Notes: generated by a model from the letters alone, not told the origin. Counted from the first letter of the stretch, positions 1 through 8,058 are shown. The stretch is DNA of 64,000 bases from RGIG8700 sp045648505 (GCA_045648505.1 JAZROD010000005.1:5609-69608), one strand, 5' to 3'. Numbers and translations: made by a program.

Positions 1-1106
1 TAAATTGATATATATTTCCCCTGCATACCAATATTAAGTATTATCAGCTTTTCTTCTGAGTGTTCTGCAGCTTCTATTGCATTATCTAATATATTGCCAA
101 GTATAATTGTAACATCTTCCTTTTCCACATAATTAAGTGCTTCATCTAATATGTTAACATTCATTATTATTCCTTTTTGTCTACACAGTTCTAATTTTGT
201 GTTTACGATTGCGTTAAATATATCATTGCTTGTAAATACTATTTTTTCTTCAAATCCGAACCTGTTCTTTGAAATACTGTCTATGTATTCTGTAATACTC
301 TTATTTTCTGATGCAGAAGCCATAGCTCTAATTGTAAGAAAATAATTTTCCAGGTCATGTTTGACAGAATAAGTATTTTCGTAAAGAGCTTTCATATTTT
401 TTTCTGTTTCTTTCATATTATCATATTGCATTTTAAGCAACCTTAGTTCCGTTTTTTCATGATTATCCTCATTTATTTTAATCATAAAATAGTAAATAAT
501 CACATCAAGAAAAACTATAATGAACACAGAATAAAACATATACGGCAAAGTTTCAGGTGCTTTTAGAGATGCATTTGTTAAAAATGTTATTATAGCCCAT
601 GTCATAATAGGCATTGAAACAAATAAAACCCATTCTTTTTTTGTAAGTTCATACTGCCTCTTTATGTGAATTATAACAGAAAACACAACTATTTCTAAAA
701 TTCTGCACATGCAAACTCCAAATATTCTGTAAAAAGAAAAGCCTGCAATCATATCTAAAGTGCTTTTCCCTGTAAAATATGATAAAAAAAATATCATCAC
801 GCTTGCAATTGTAAAAATTATAGTCAATGAAAAAGCGGATACGAAAATTTTATGAAAAATTTTTCCTTTTAAATAAAACTGTGCGTAAACAACCATGGTA
901 ACAATTGCTATTATTGAAAGCAATCCTTCATATGCAATGAAAAGATTCAGAAATGTTGTTTCAACAGAAATAACAATCCAAGCAAATATAAAACCAACAA
1001 ATTGTTTTATTCCTGTGCTTTTTGTACCAAAGTATTCAGTTACAAAACTCACCCAAATGAAAATCTGAATAAAGTTTAAAACTGTTTCGAAAACTATTTT
1101 TGTCAT
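1..1106 (-). CDS. GHKL sensor histidine kinase, AgrC-like (C-terminus beyond window)
   Basis: Membrane sensor kinase that should phosphorylate the LytTR regulator encoded just upstream in the same operon. Reading leftward from ATG at 1106 gives about 368 residues before the window ends. The first ~200 residues are hydrophobic, with several membrane segments. An H-box SVKHDLENY follows a short helical linker, and the N-box NILDNAIEAAE of a GHKL ATPase domain lies near the window edge, so the G-boxes are outside. The ATG overlaps the regulator stop codon (ATGA), which indicates translational coupling, and AGGAGC precedes it. The layout matches peptide-sensing AgrC/ComD-type kinases; the ligand is unknown and no peptide precursor gene is visible here. 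Confidence 0.85.
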   Translation of the reverse strand, partial: MTKIVFETVLNFIQIFIWVSFVTEYFGTKSTGIKQFVGFIFAWIVISVETTFLNLFIAYEGLLSIIAIVTMVVYAQFYLKGKIFHKIFVSAFSLTIIFTIASVMIFFLSYFTGKSTLDMIAGFSFYRIFGVCMCRILEIVVFSVIIHIKRQYELTKKEWVLFVSMPIMTWAIITFLTNASLKAPETLPYMFYSVFIIVFLDVIIYYFMIKINEDNHEKTELRLLKMQYDNMKETEKNMKALYENTYSVKHDLENYFLTIRAMASASENKSITEYIDSISKNRFGFEEKIVFTSNDIFNAIVNTKLELCRQKGIIMNVNILDEALNYVEKEDVTIILGNILDNAIEAAEHSEEKLIILNIGMQGKYISI

Positions 1107-1825
1107 CTTATGCTCCTCATGTATTTGTGAAATTCTTCCTTGACCGTTGCTAAATTAACTCTGCTTATTGGTATTTTCACGGAGTTGTGTAATACACATT
1201 CAGTGTTTTCTATATAACTAATCATACGACAATTAACAATATATCGGTTATGCGTTCTGACAAAAAAGTTGTTTTTAATTTGTTTTTCAATATTTACAAG
1301 TTTATCCCTATAAAGTTCAGATGACTTTTCATTTCTGTAAAAAATTTTTATATAATGATCATCTGTTTTGAAATATGTAACATTGTTTACATCAAGTTCA
1401 ACAACTTTTTTCTCCAACACTAATGGAATATTAGAATTTACTAATTTATCATTTTCAATCTTTTCAATTATTTTATCTATCGCCATATCGAGAAAATTCA
1501 ACTGCTTTTTAGGAACGAACCACAAAGGTCTGTATTGGTACGAAGAAAAAACCAAATGTTCATTATTTGACACAAAAATTAGATTTAAGTTTTTAGTTGC
1601 AGACAAAAGTTTCTTTGCCGTTTCAAAACCATCCATATCAGGCATTGATATATCTAAAAAAACCACATCTAAAATAGCTTGTTTTGAAATTTCTAAAAGT
1701 TCATTTCCTGAATGACATATAAAGATTTCAATTTCTTCGAACTTATTTCCCATTCTCATTTTTACTTCTTTTTCTATTAACTCTGTAAAACTTCTTTCAT
1801 CATCACATACTGCTATTTTTAACAT
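1103..1825 (-). CDS. LytTR-family response regulator, AgrA-like
   Basis: Two-component response regulator of 240 residues. The N-terminal receiver has the acidic pair in AVCDDE and the phospho-accepting Asp in VFLDISMPDMDG (about residue 57). Residues ~135-235 form a LytTR DNA-binding domain, with the typical FFVRTHNRYIVN stretch. It is transcribed before, and overlaps by four bases, the AgrC-like kinase at 1-1106, so the two should be a cognate pair. Targets cannot be told from the sequence; LytTR regulators commonly control quorum-sensing, bacteriocin or cell-surface genes. GAGGTGG lies a few bases upstream of the ATG. Confidence 0.9.
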   Translation of the reverse strand: MLKIAVCDDERSFTELIEKEVKMRMGNKFEEIEIFICHSGNELLEISKQAILDVVFLDISMPDMDGFETAKKLLSATKNLNLIFVSNNEHLVFSSYQYRPLWFVPKKQLNFLDMAIDKIIEKIENDKLVNSNIPLVLEKKVVELDVNNVTYFKTDDHYIKIFYRNEKSSELYRDKLVNIEKQIKNNFFVRTHNRYIVNCRMISYIENTECVLHNSVKIPISRVNLATVKEEFHKYMRSIR

Positions 1826-1881
1826 TTTACCACCTCGCTGTCATTGTATATATTTTATTTCAAACATATAAAAAAGTCAAC

Positions 1882-1905
1882 AAAAAATCCGCCCGGAGGC
1901 GGATT
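1882..1905 (-). terminator. Intrinsic terminator after spo0A
   Basis: On the minus strand AATCCGCC and GGCGGATT form a GC-rich stem with a four-base loop, followed by TTTTTTG. It begins a few bases after the spo0A stop codon and separates spo0A from the LytTR/AgrC pair. Confidence 0.85.
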
Positions 1906-1911
1906 GGAAGC

Positions 1912-2658
1912 TTATGCATTTTTCATTTGAAGGCGTAAACGGTCGGCTATCATCGCTATGAACTCTGAGTTGGTAGGTTTCCCCCTCCCACAAGAAACAG
2001 TATAACCAAAAAATTTGTTAAGCACATCAGTATCTCCCCTGTCCCAAGCAACTTCTATTGCATGTCTTATGGCTCTTTCAACTCTCGATGCAGTTGTATT
2101 ATATACTTTAGCAACTGTTGGATACAAAATTTTTGTTATTGAGTTTATCATTTCTATATCATCAACTGTCATAATAATTGCCTTTCTTAAATATTGGTAT
2201 CCCTTTATATGTGCAGGCACACCTATTTCGTGAATAATATCTGTAACCTCACTTTCTATATTGGGCTTATTTTCTGCAGCAGACATCTTTTCATTTGTCT
2301 TTACCATCTGCATAACTCTGCTTGCAATATCTTTCTTATCAAGTGTTTTTGATAAAAAGTAACCTGCACCTGCATAAAGTGCTTTTGCCGCAATCTTGTC
2401 GTTGCACATTTCAGAAAGCATAATAAATTCAGGTCTTTTGGAAAATTCCTTTTCTAGTACCCCAAATCCATCAAGCCTTGGCATAACAACTTCAAGCACA
2501 ACAATGTCCGGTGATGTGGCATTTATATACTCCACACATTCAACACCATCAGAAGCAATCCCCACAACTGTCACCTCTGAAATCTTTTCAAATTCCTTTT
2601 TAAGCTCCGTTGCATACTCTTTGTTACTGTCTGCAATAAGTAATTTTAATGTGTTCAT
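1912..2658 (-). CDS. spo0A: Spo0A, sporulation master regulator with Glu at the phosphorylation position
   Basis: Stage 0 sporulation protein A, 248 residues: receiver domain (1-~120), linker, and C-terminal Spo0A DNA-binding domain (~145-245). The latter carries the family-typical stretches ILYPTVAKVYNTTASRVE and RHAIEVAWDRGD. The receiver departs from the family: the residue aligned with the phosphorylated Asp56 of Bacillus subtilis Spo0A is Glu56 (VVLEVVMPRLDG), and the second acidic-pocket residue is Ser11 (IADSNKE) rather than Asp. The switch Lys is kept in LSKTLDKK and Ser replaces the switch Thr in MLSEMC. Two 0A boxes lie upstream, suggesting autoregulation. The degenerate pocket suggests control that does not depend on normal phosphorylation. 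Confidence 0.95.
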   Translation of the reverse strand: MNTLKLLIADSNKEYATELKKEFEKISEVTVVGIASDGVECVEYINATSPDIVVLEVVMPRLDGFGVLEKEFSKRPEFIMLSEMCNDKIAAKALYAGAGYFLSKTLDKKDIASRVMQMVKTNEKMSAAENKPNIESEVTDIIHEIGVPAHIKGYQYLRKAIIMTVDDIEMINSITKILYPTVAKVYNTTASRVERAIRHAIEVAWDRGDTDVLNKFFGYTVSCGRGKPTNSEFIAMIADRLRLQMKNA

Positions 2659-2730
2659 TTTTACATTATCTCCTTTGTAATTTATTTGTATGCTTGAATT
2701 TTACCATTTTTTACCATTTATTGCAATACC

Positions 2731-2760
2731 TTCGACAAAATTAGTTCTTTTTCGACAAAA
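2731..2760 (-). promoter_or_regulatory. Pair of Spo0A boxes upstream of spo0A
   Basis: TTCGACAAAA occurs at 2731-2740 and again at 2751-2760; on the minus strand each reads TTTTGTCGAA and contains the 0A-box core TGTCGAA. The copies start 20 bp apart, about two helical turns, so bound dimers would sit on one DNA face. They lie 73-102 bp upstream of the spo0A ATG. Confidence 0.7.
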
Positions 2761-2775
2761 GTTTTTATAAAAAAA

Positions 2776-2803
2776 TAAACACCCTTTTCAAAAAAGAGTG
2801 TTG
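2776..2803 (-). terminator. Terminator downstream of the histidine phosphatase unit
   Basis: On the minus strand AACACTCTTTT pairs with AAAAGGGTGTT (one G-T pair), followed by a T-rich run at 2769-2778. It closes the transcript coming from the phosphatase gene and its short downstream frame. Confidence 0.65.
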
Positions 2804-2973
2804 TTCTTCACATATATCAGCAATTTTTTTGCTGCATCTAAAATATTATCTTCATTATACGCTTTAAGGAATGAACTTGCCTCCAAAGTAAGTTCTCCAT
2901 CATATTTTCAGAAAAACTTATTTTCTTTTACTATTTTTACATTATGCTTCTTTTGCAATATGTATCCCGTCAT
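2788..2973 (-). pseudogene. Short frame with an in-frame TGA after the phosphatase gene
   Basis: ATG at 2973 overlaps the phosphatase stop codon (ATGA). The frame gives 21 residues, meets TGA, and continues open in the same frame for 39 more (it contains DGELTLEASSFLKAYNED) before a TGA in the terminator. The coupling and the protein-like composition on both sides of the TGA suggest a small gene broken by a nonsense change. A sequencing error or chance frame is also possible. The protein is not recognised. Confidence 0.35.
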
Positions 2974-3608
2974 TTAATAGGGGCCTCCGTGGTTCTGTCT
3001 GAAAGATGCTCTGCATACCCTTCTTCAAGCAACTTAACCTCACCGTTATTGTATTCAATAATAGTAATTGAAGCATTGGGTACGTGAGTTAACTCCTGAA
3101 GTTTATCCATAGGTATATTTTTGAAGTATGCACGAAGAGCACGGATAACTCCCCCGTGAGTTCCTATAACAATAGTTTTACCTTCGTTTTCTTCAGCGAG
3201 TTTATCAAGAAATGCTTTTGCTCTATACAGACAATCGGAATGATTTTCGCCATCACCAAATCTGCAAAGCCCAGGAGTTTTCAAGTATATTTCGAAATCT
3301 TCAGGATACTCTTTTTTAATATCTTCAATAAGTCTTCCCTGCCACGAACCAACATCCACTTCACGAAGCTCTTTACATTTATTTATTGTAAGTCCAAGTC
3401 TTTCTGCAGTTGGTTTTACAGTTTTTACTGTGCGGGTAAGATCGCTTGAATAAATACTGTCAACCTTGAAATTTTCAACAATATAATCTGCAACAGACTG
3501 TGCCTGAGCAAGACCTCTCTCATCAAGGTCTATATCAAGTTGCCCTGCAAATCTTTTTTCTTTATTGGCTATACTGTAGCCGTGTCTGACTATAATAAAT
3601 TTTGTCAT
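2970..3608 (-). CDS. Histidine phosphatase (phosphoglycerate mutase superfamily)
   Basis: Branch-1 histidine phosphatase of 212 residues, a usual length for CobC/GpmB-like enzymes. The catalytic phosphohistidine motif VRHGYS is at residues ~8-13. The second conserved His is in VIGTHGGVIRAL, and the phosphate-binding Arg and Glu are in SDLTRTVKT and LREVDVGSWQG. No signal peptide or membrane segment. Substrate cannot be assigned: family members act on 3-phosphoglycerate, alpha-ribazole phosphate, sugar phosphates or other metabolites, and no cobalamin gene is nearby. The GTWQG/GSWQG-type motif is common in broad-specificity phosphatases. Confidence 0.85.
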   Translation of the reverse strand: MTKFIIVRHGYSIANKEKRFAGQLDIDLDERGLAQAQSVADYIVENFKVDSIYSSDLTRTVKTVKPTAERLGLTINKCKELREVDVGSWQGRLIEDIKKEYPEDFEIYLKTPGLCRFGDGENHSDCLYRAKAFLDKLAEENEGKTIVIGTHGGVIRALRAYFKNIPMDKLQELTHVPNASITIIEYNNGEVKLLEEGYAEHLSDRTTEAPIK

Positions 3609-3669
3609 ATCAATTCTCCTTTAAATTCATTATAGCACCTAAAACACCTTTTATCAACATTTTCACGGA

Positions 3670-3790
3670 ACTTTTTTAATCATATCGTAAATAAATATCC
3701 CATAATCCTTTGGTTGGATCGTTAACGAACACATGGGTAACAGCACCAACTAATTTTCCGTCCTGAATAATTGGTGAACCGCTCAGGAGT
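3670..3790 (-). pseudogene. Frameshifted C-terminal remnant of spoIVB
   Basis: On the minus strand the sequence reads SGSPIIQDGKLVGAVTHVF then VNDPTKG, almost the same as the end of the intact SpoIVB encoded at 6126-7157, including the serine-protease motif SGSP. One extra base after the Gly of PTKG shifts the frame; in the next frame YGIFIYDMIKK resumes the similarity and ends at a TGA. Nothing upstream of the SGSP motif remains, and the fragment abuts the 3' end of the MATE gene. It is a dead partial copy, diverged from the intact gene at many third positions. Confidence 0.8.
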
Positions 3791-3824
3791 GATGTCAATA
3801 TGGGACAACAGGTTTATATGTTTT

Positions 3825-5207
3825 TTAATTGTTTTGGTATGACTGTTCAAGCCTTCTGTATTCTTTTGATTTCCACTTGCCTGATACAAAAATAATTGTT
3901 GCAAATGTTACTTCTGTGATATATGCTCCCGTGAGCGCTAAATTAACTCCATAAATTCTGAATTCGTAAGGAAGTACCGCAAACAAGATATACGCATAAA
4001 TTACATACGAAATTGCATAAATCAGAGATGAAATAAACATAAGTGTACCTGACCCAACAGCTCTGAAAATTCCGTGGAAAAGGTTATTAAATACATTAAA
4101 GATTATAAACGGAAGTAAAAATCTTATAATATTAACAGTTACAACAAAGCTTTGTGCATCTTCTATAGGATCTAAAAACAATCCTGCAAACTGTCTGGCG
4201 AAAATCATAAAAAGTGCCATAGTAACACAAAAGAATACCACACCTTGTGTTACACCGATTTTTATTCCCTGCTTTATTTTATCTATTTTTCCTGCGCCCA
4301 TAGCCTGACCAACAAAATTTGTGTTCGCTTTGCTTGAATTCTGATAAATGGCAGCAATTAAAGTTTTTGCTTTATTTGCTATTGAATAGCCTGAAAGTGC
4401 CGCAGTTGAGCATGTGTTTGTAAGTGGTGAAACCAGCGCAGTACAACCATACATTGTCATCTGTTGAAACATTGATGGTGCTCCATAGGCAAAAGAGTCT
4501 CTTAATATCTCTTTACTGAATTTAAGGCACTTTAAACTTACGCCCATTTTTTTAAAGAATCTTATATAAATGCAGAAATACATTATTGTTGTAACAGATG
4601 TTGATATTATGGATGCAAAAGCGCTATATTCAATTCCTTTATCTAAAACACCAAGGAACAGCCAATTTAAGATAACGTTGCTTGCTCCCGAAATTATCGA
4701 AGCGGTAAGGGGAAACTTTGTCATCCCAAATCCGTTTGACAAATATGTAAATGCCCAGTTGAACTGAAACGCAATATACCCTATAACGTATGTTCTGAAA
4801 TACAATTCGGCGTTTCTGTACACTTCCTCGTTTACATTCAATATATCAAAAATCTGCTCGCAGAACAAATTACATCCAAGAGATACCAAAAGTGCAACGC
4901 AAAGACTCATAAAAAGATTCACTTCAATTACATTCACTATTTTCTGGTACTCACTTCTGCCATAAAGAACAGAAATATATATTCCTATACCCGTAAGATA
5001 ACCAAAAAAGATTGCATCTAAAAGATTGATTAATTCAGCGGTAACTGCCGTTGCAGCAAAAGCTTCACTACCTATGAATTTTCCAATCATCATTGAATTA
5101 ACAAAATTGTATGACTGCGAAAGAAGTGCTGATAAAATAAGCGGAATTGCAAACAACAAATATTTTTTACGCATATTTCCTTCGTATAGTTTTTCCGGTT
5201 TTTTCAT
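3825..5207 (-). CDS. MATE family multidrug/cation antiporter
   Basis: Integral membrane transporter of 460 residues with about twelve hydrophobic segments in two related halves, the typical MATE size and layout. The N-terminal half has the usual start (KKYLLFAIPLILSALLSQ) and the second half has GYSIANKAKTLIAAIYQNSS and FVGQAMGAGK. MATE proteins export drugs, dyes or metabolites using Na+ or H+ gradients. It is transcribed divergently from the DeoR-type regulator at 5323, 115 bp away, which may control it. ATG at 5207 has an AAGGTGG ribosome binding site. Substrate unknown. Confidence 0.9.
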   Translation of the reverse strand: MKKPEKLYEGNMRKKYLLFAIPLILSALLSQSYNFVNSMMIGKFIGSEAFAATAVTAELINLLDAIFFGYLTGIGIYISVLYGRSEYQKIVNVIEVNLFMSLCVALLVSLGCNLFCEQIFDILNVNEEVYRNAELYFRTYVIGYIAFQFNWAFTYLSNGFGMTKFPLTASIISGASNVILNWLFLGVLDKGIEYSAFASIISTSVTTIMYFCIYIRFFKKMGVSLKCLKFSKEILRDSFAYGAPSMFQQMTMYGCTALVSPLTNTCSTAALSGYSIANKAKTLIAAIYQNSSKANTNFVGQAMGAGKIDKIKQGIKIGVTQGVVFFCVTMALFMIFARQFAGLFLDPIEDAQSFVVTVNIIRFLLPFIIFNVFNNLFHGIFRAVGSGTLMFISSLIYAISYVIYAYILFAVLPYEFRIYGVNLALTGAYITEVTFATIIFVSGKWKSKEYRRLEQSYQNN

Positions 5208-5240
5208 ATAAATACCACCTTGCTTTTTGTTGTTAAATAA

Positions 5241-5269
5241 AGTATAATCTAATGGGTATAAAAAATCAA
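5241..5269 (-). promoter_or_regulatory. Sigma-A-type promoter of the MATE gene
   Basis: On the minus strand TTGATT (5269-5264) and TATACT (5246-5241) are 17 bases apart, 34 bp upstream of the MATE start codon, in the intergenic space shared with the DeoR-type gene. Confidence 0.55.
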
Positions 5270-5322
5270 TAATTGCGAAAATATTTCAAAATAATCAAAA
5301 ACAATCACAAAGGAGCGATTAT

Positions 5323-6072
5323 ATGTATCAACAGGAAAGAATGGACAAAATAATGAAAATACTGAAAGAAAATCACTATGTAACCGTAGATTTTCTTGTG
5401 AGTGAAATAAAATACAGCCCTGCAAGTATAAGAAGAGATTTAACACTCCTTGAAAAACAAGGCCTCATTACAAGAAGCTACGGTGGTGTTACATATAAAG
5501 ATGCCAACATTTCCCCCTTCAGATTTCGTCAGCATAGTATGAAATCAGCAAAAAACGCAATTGCACAAAAGGCTGCAACACTGGTAAAAAACGGTGACCT
5601 TGTTTTTCTCGACGGCTCGTCAACCACCCAATATATGGGACGCTTTTTGACTGATAAAAAAGGTATAACCGTACTTACCTGCAATATTCTTCTTGCTGAT
5701 TTTTTGAGTGAACACGGTATAAATACTTATTGCACCGGCGGAAGAGTTGTAGAATATCCAGGTATTTTAGGCGGTAGTTTTATGCTGGATACATTGTCAA
5801 AATTCCACATAGATATAGCTTTCTTTTCCTCCACCGCATTTGATTTCAAAGGACAAATTATTTCTCTTGGTGAAAACACTGTGCTTAATCACCAATCTTT
5901 CAGAAAGTACTCAAAAAAACTCGCATACCTCTGCGGAAGTGATAAGTTTGACACTAACGGTAAATTTGTAGGTCTCACATTAAACGATGTTGATTATTTT
6001 ATAAGTGATAAAAGGCTTCCCGAAAGTATGGAACAAAATTTCAAAACAACTACTTTTATGTATACCAGATGA
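5323..6072 (+). CDS. DeoR/GlpR-family transcriptional regulator
   Basis: Regulator of 249 residues. The N-terminal HTH (residues ~5-55) has the DeoR signature ending in SPASIRRDLTLLEKQGLITRSYGG. The rest (~75-230) is the sugar-phosphate-isomerase-like sensor domain with FLDGSSTTQYMGRFL and a conserved LTCNILLADFL. Family members usually repress carbohydrate genes and respond to phosphorylated sugars. It is one of few plus-strand genes and is divergent from the MATE pump, so local regulation of that pump is plausible but unproven. AAAGGAG is 7 bases before the ATG. Confidence 0.9.
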   Translation: MYQQERMDKIMKILKENHYVTVDFLVSEIKYSPASIRRDLTLLEKQGLITRSYGGVTYKDANISPFRFRQHSMKSAKNAIAQKAATLVKNGDLVFLDGSSTTQYMGRFLTDKKGITVLTCNILLADFLSEHGINTYCTGGRVVEYPGILGGSFMLDTLSKFHIDIAFFSSTAFDFKGQIISLGENTVLNHQSFRKYSKKLAYLCGSDKFDTNGKFVGLTLNDVDYFISDKRLPESMEQNFKTTTFMYTR

Positions 6073-6082
6073 ATTCAGCAAT

Positions 6083-6112
6083 AATGCTCGCTTGAAAATA
6101 CAAGTGAGCATT
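6083..6112. terminator. Bidirectional terminator between the DeoR-type gene and spoIVB
   Basis: AATGCTCGCTTG and CAAGTGAGCATT form a 12-bp stem (one G-T/mismatch) with a six-base loop between convergent genes, followed by a T-rich run on the plus strand. Confidence 0.75.
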
Positions 6113-6125
6113 AGTTTTATTTGAT

Positions 6126-7157
6126 CTACTTCATTTCTGCCAACATATTCTCTATAAATATTCCATATCCCTTTGTTGGGTCATTGATGAATACATGTGT
6201 AACCGCTCCGATGAGCTTCCCGTTCTGAATAATGGGGCTACCACTCATTCCCTGAACAATTCCGCCTGTTTTTCTTATAAGCTCATTATCTGTAACTTTA
6301 ATAATCATTCCTGTTCCAAGTATTGTTCTTTCAGGACTTACTCTGACTATTTCAACATCGTACTTTTTCTTTTCCGTACCTTCAACCGTAGAAATTATTT
6401 GTGCAGGGCCTGTTTTAACTTCCTCTGCAAAAGCAATTTCATATTCTTCATTTTCAGGCAAAAAATTCATTTTGCCAAAAACACCTTCGTTTGTATTTTT
6501 TGTAAGGTATCCGTCTGCTTTGCTTAAATATTGGAAATTTGCTGTAAGTTCACCGGGACTGCCTTTCTCGCTTTTTTTCACAGAATTGATAAAGGCTTCA
6601 TAGCAGTACCCCTTTTCTATGTTTAAAAGTTTTTCTGTATCTACATCTCCAACTCCGTGCCCAAGAGCTCCAAAGCTTCTGTCTTGTTTATTATAATATG
6701 TTACCGTTCCAATACCTGCGGTACTGTCTCTGATCCACAAGCCTAATTTATACTCATTTAAATTTGTCTGCAGTGCAGGTATAATCTCTAAAACAAGACT
6801 TTCCTTCCCTCTTTGTACTGTAGCTACAAGCTTTCTTCCATACTTTACCAACTTAGAAACTTCTTCTATTGTGTAAACATTTTTATCGTCTATTTTAGTT
6901 ATATAATCACCTATTTTAAGTCCTGCATCTTTTCCCGGATATTTCTTCCCCTCTTGTGTTTCAACATAAGTTATTCCCACTATATAAACACCTTTTGTGT
7001 AAATTTTCATACCTATTGTTTCTCCGCCTGCAATAAGGCGCACAGGTTCATCCGAAACACCTTCAACATTATTTGAAGCAGAAAATATAGAAGTTGTATT
7101 AAATACAACTCCCGAGATTAAAACAATCAATATTAAAATTCTGATAAATCTTTTCAT
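6126..7157 (-). CDS. spoIVB: SpoIVB, intercompartmental signalling serine protease (S55)
   Basis: Forespore-secreted protease that signals across the intermembrane space to trigger pro-sigma-K processing in Bacillus; 343 residues from the ATG at 7157, which has AAAGGA eight bases upstream (a longer frame reaches 7208 without a good site). A hydrophobic N-terminal segment (~5-25) acts as signal/anchor, a PDZ domain follows (GLKIGDYITKIDDKNV, ~80-140), then the S55 peptidase domain. The catalytic His is in ALGHGVGD and the nucleophile Ser in GMSGSPI near the C-terminus. In most Clostridia spoIVB lies directly before spo0A; here a phosphatase, a MATE pump, a DeoR-type gene and a broken spoIVB copy lie between. 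Confidence 0.93.
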   Translation of the reverse strand: MKRFIRILILIVLISGVVFNTTSIFSASNNVEGVSDEPVRLIAGGETIGMKIYTKGVYIVGITYVETQEGKKYPGKDAGLKIGDYITKIDDKNVYTIEEVSKLVKYGRKLVATVQRGKESLVLEIIPALQTNLNEYKLGLWIRDSTAGIGTVTYYNKQDRSFGALGHGVGDVDTEKLLNIEKGYCYEAFINSVKKSEKGSPGELTANFQYLSKADGYLTKNTNEGVFGKMNFLPENEEYEIAFAEEVKTGPAQIISTVEGTEKKKYDVEIVRVSPERTILGTGMIIKVTDNELIRKTGGIVQGMSGSPIIQNGKLIGAVTHVFINDPTKGYGIFIENMLAEMK

Positions 7158-7206
7158 AGCATCAATCCTTTTAATATTAATCTTTGTTTTTTTAATTTTT
7201 ATATGC

Positions 7207-7237
7207 AAAAAAATTCCCCCATCTATGGGGGAATTTT
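7207..7237 (-). terminator. Terminator after hpf
   Basis: AAAATTCCCCC and GGGGGAATTTT form a strong 11-bp stem with a six-base loop, followed by TTT on the minus strand immediately after the hpf stop codon. Confidence 0.9.
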
Positions 7238-7239
7238 CT

Positions 7240-7767
7240 TTAATCTATTTCGATTAACCCGTAATTTTTATCTTTTCTTTTATATACTATATTTACTTCA
7301 TTTGTTTCTGCGCTAGTGAACACGAAGAATTCATGGTTTAATAAATTCATCTGAAGAATTGCCTCGTCTACACTCATTGGTTTTACAGAAAATTTCTTTG
7401 ATTTTACTACATTGAATTCTTTTTCTTCTTCAATTTCGTAATCAGAGTCAACAACGAATTTAGAAAAGTCTACATTCTTGTTCCTTCTTTCAATCCTGGT
7501 CTTATATTTTCTGAATTGACCTTCTATTACTGATATTATTTTATCTATAGCAATCTTTGCATCTTCATCATCACTTTCGGCTCTTATTATCATATCGCCT
7601 GAATAGATTGCTATTTCAAGGAACACTCTGTCTTTCTGAGTTTTGAATGTAACATCTGCAACGGCATCGTCGCCCATAATTCTGTCAAACTTTGCCAGTT
7701 TGTTTTCTAATTTCTCGATAGTAGAATCATTTAAATTTAATTTCAATGTCTTAACATTTATCTTCAT
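7240..7767 (-). CDS. hpf: Long-form ribosome hibernation promoting factor
   Basis: HPF of about 175 residues, the long form that dimerises 70S ribosomes into 100S particles in stationary phase. The N-terminal S30AE domain (~1-100) begins KINVKTLKLNLNDS. The C-terminal dimerisation domain (~120-175) has VVKSKKFSVKPMSVDEAI and MNLLNHEFFVFTSAET. The ATG at 7767 is chosen because GAGGGG lies seven bases upstream; the frame is open for 15 more codons (to 7812) without a better site. Monocistronic with its own terminator. Confidence 0.92.
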   Translation of the reverse strand: MKINVKTLKLNLNDSTIEKLENKLAKFDRIMGDDAVADVTFKTQKDRVFLEIAIYSGDMIIRAESDDEDAKIAIDKIISVIEGQFRKYKTRIERRNKNVDFSKFVVDSDYEIEEEKEFNVVKSKKFSVKPMSVDEAILQMNLLNHEFFVFTSAETNEVNIVYKRKDKNYGLIEID

Positions 7768-7896
7768 ATTGTTGCCCCTCTCACTTTTTTGTGTTTTGTC
7801 TTTTAAAGACAAATCGGCTTTAATAAGGATAAACTATCGTTAAGTGAGAGCTTTATGTTAAGATTTTTTCTGACAATCAGACATACATGTGCATTG

Positions 7897-8058
7897 TCAT
7901 TTAATTGCCGCCATCCGCTGTTTCCATATATTTTCAATTTTAAAGGAATCAGGATTTCGTTTTCTGTTCATTACAACTGAGGCTCTCAGATACTTCTTCG
8001 TGTATCCTCCACTAACGCCTGTGTAACTTCTTGTGCCAATGGAATCACCTTCTTCATT
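7897..8058 (-). pseudogene. Possible degraded coding remnant in the 435-bp gap between hpf and rnr
   Basis: The gap 7768-8201 holds no complete gene. On the minus strand a 53-codon open stretch (contains GTRSYTGVSGGYTKKYL and NIWKQRMAAIK) follows a TAA. Upstream of that TAA the same frame still reads IKGFDYTPH. There is no good start codon or ribosome binding site. The composition looks protein-like, so a decayed gene is possible, but chance is not excluded. The smpB and ssrA genes that often follow rnr are not recognisable here. Confidence 0.3.

Noticed and set aside
2908..2910. TGA as a selenocysteine codon
   Set aside because: No stem-loop of the required type was evident just after the TGA, the next residue context is unremarkable, and the product is unknown; decay or error is simpler.
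3722..3904. 60-residue minus-strand frame between the phosphatase and MATE genes
   Set aside because: It crosses the MATE 3' end and reads the spoIVB remnant in the wrong frame; composition is not protein-like.
3822..5207. MATE gene as part of the spo0A operon
   Set aside because: It has its own promoter-like sequence at 5241-5269 and is separated from spo0A by the phosphatase gene and a terminator.
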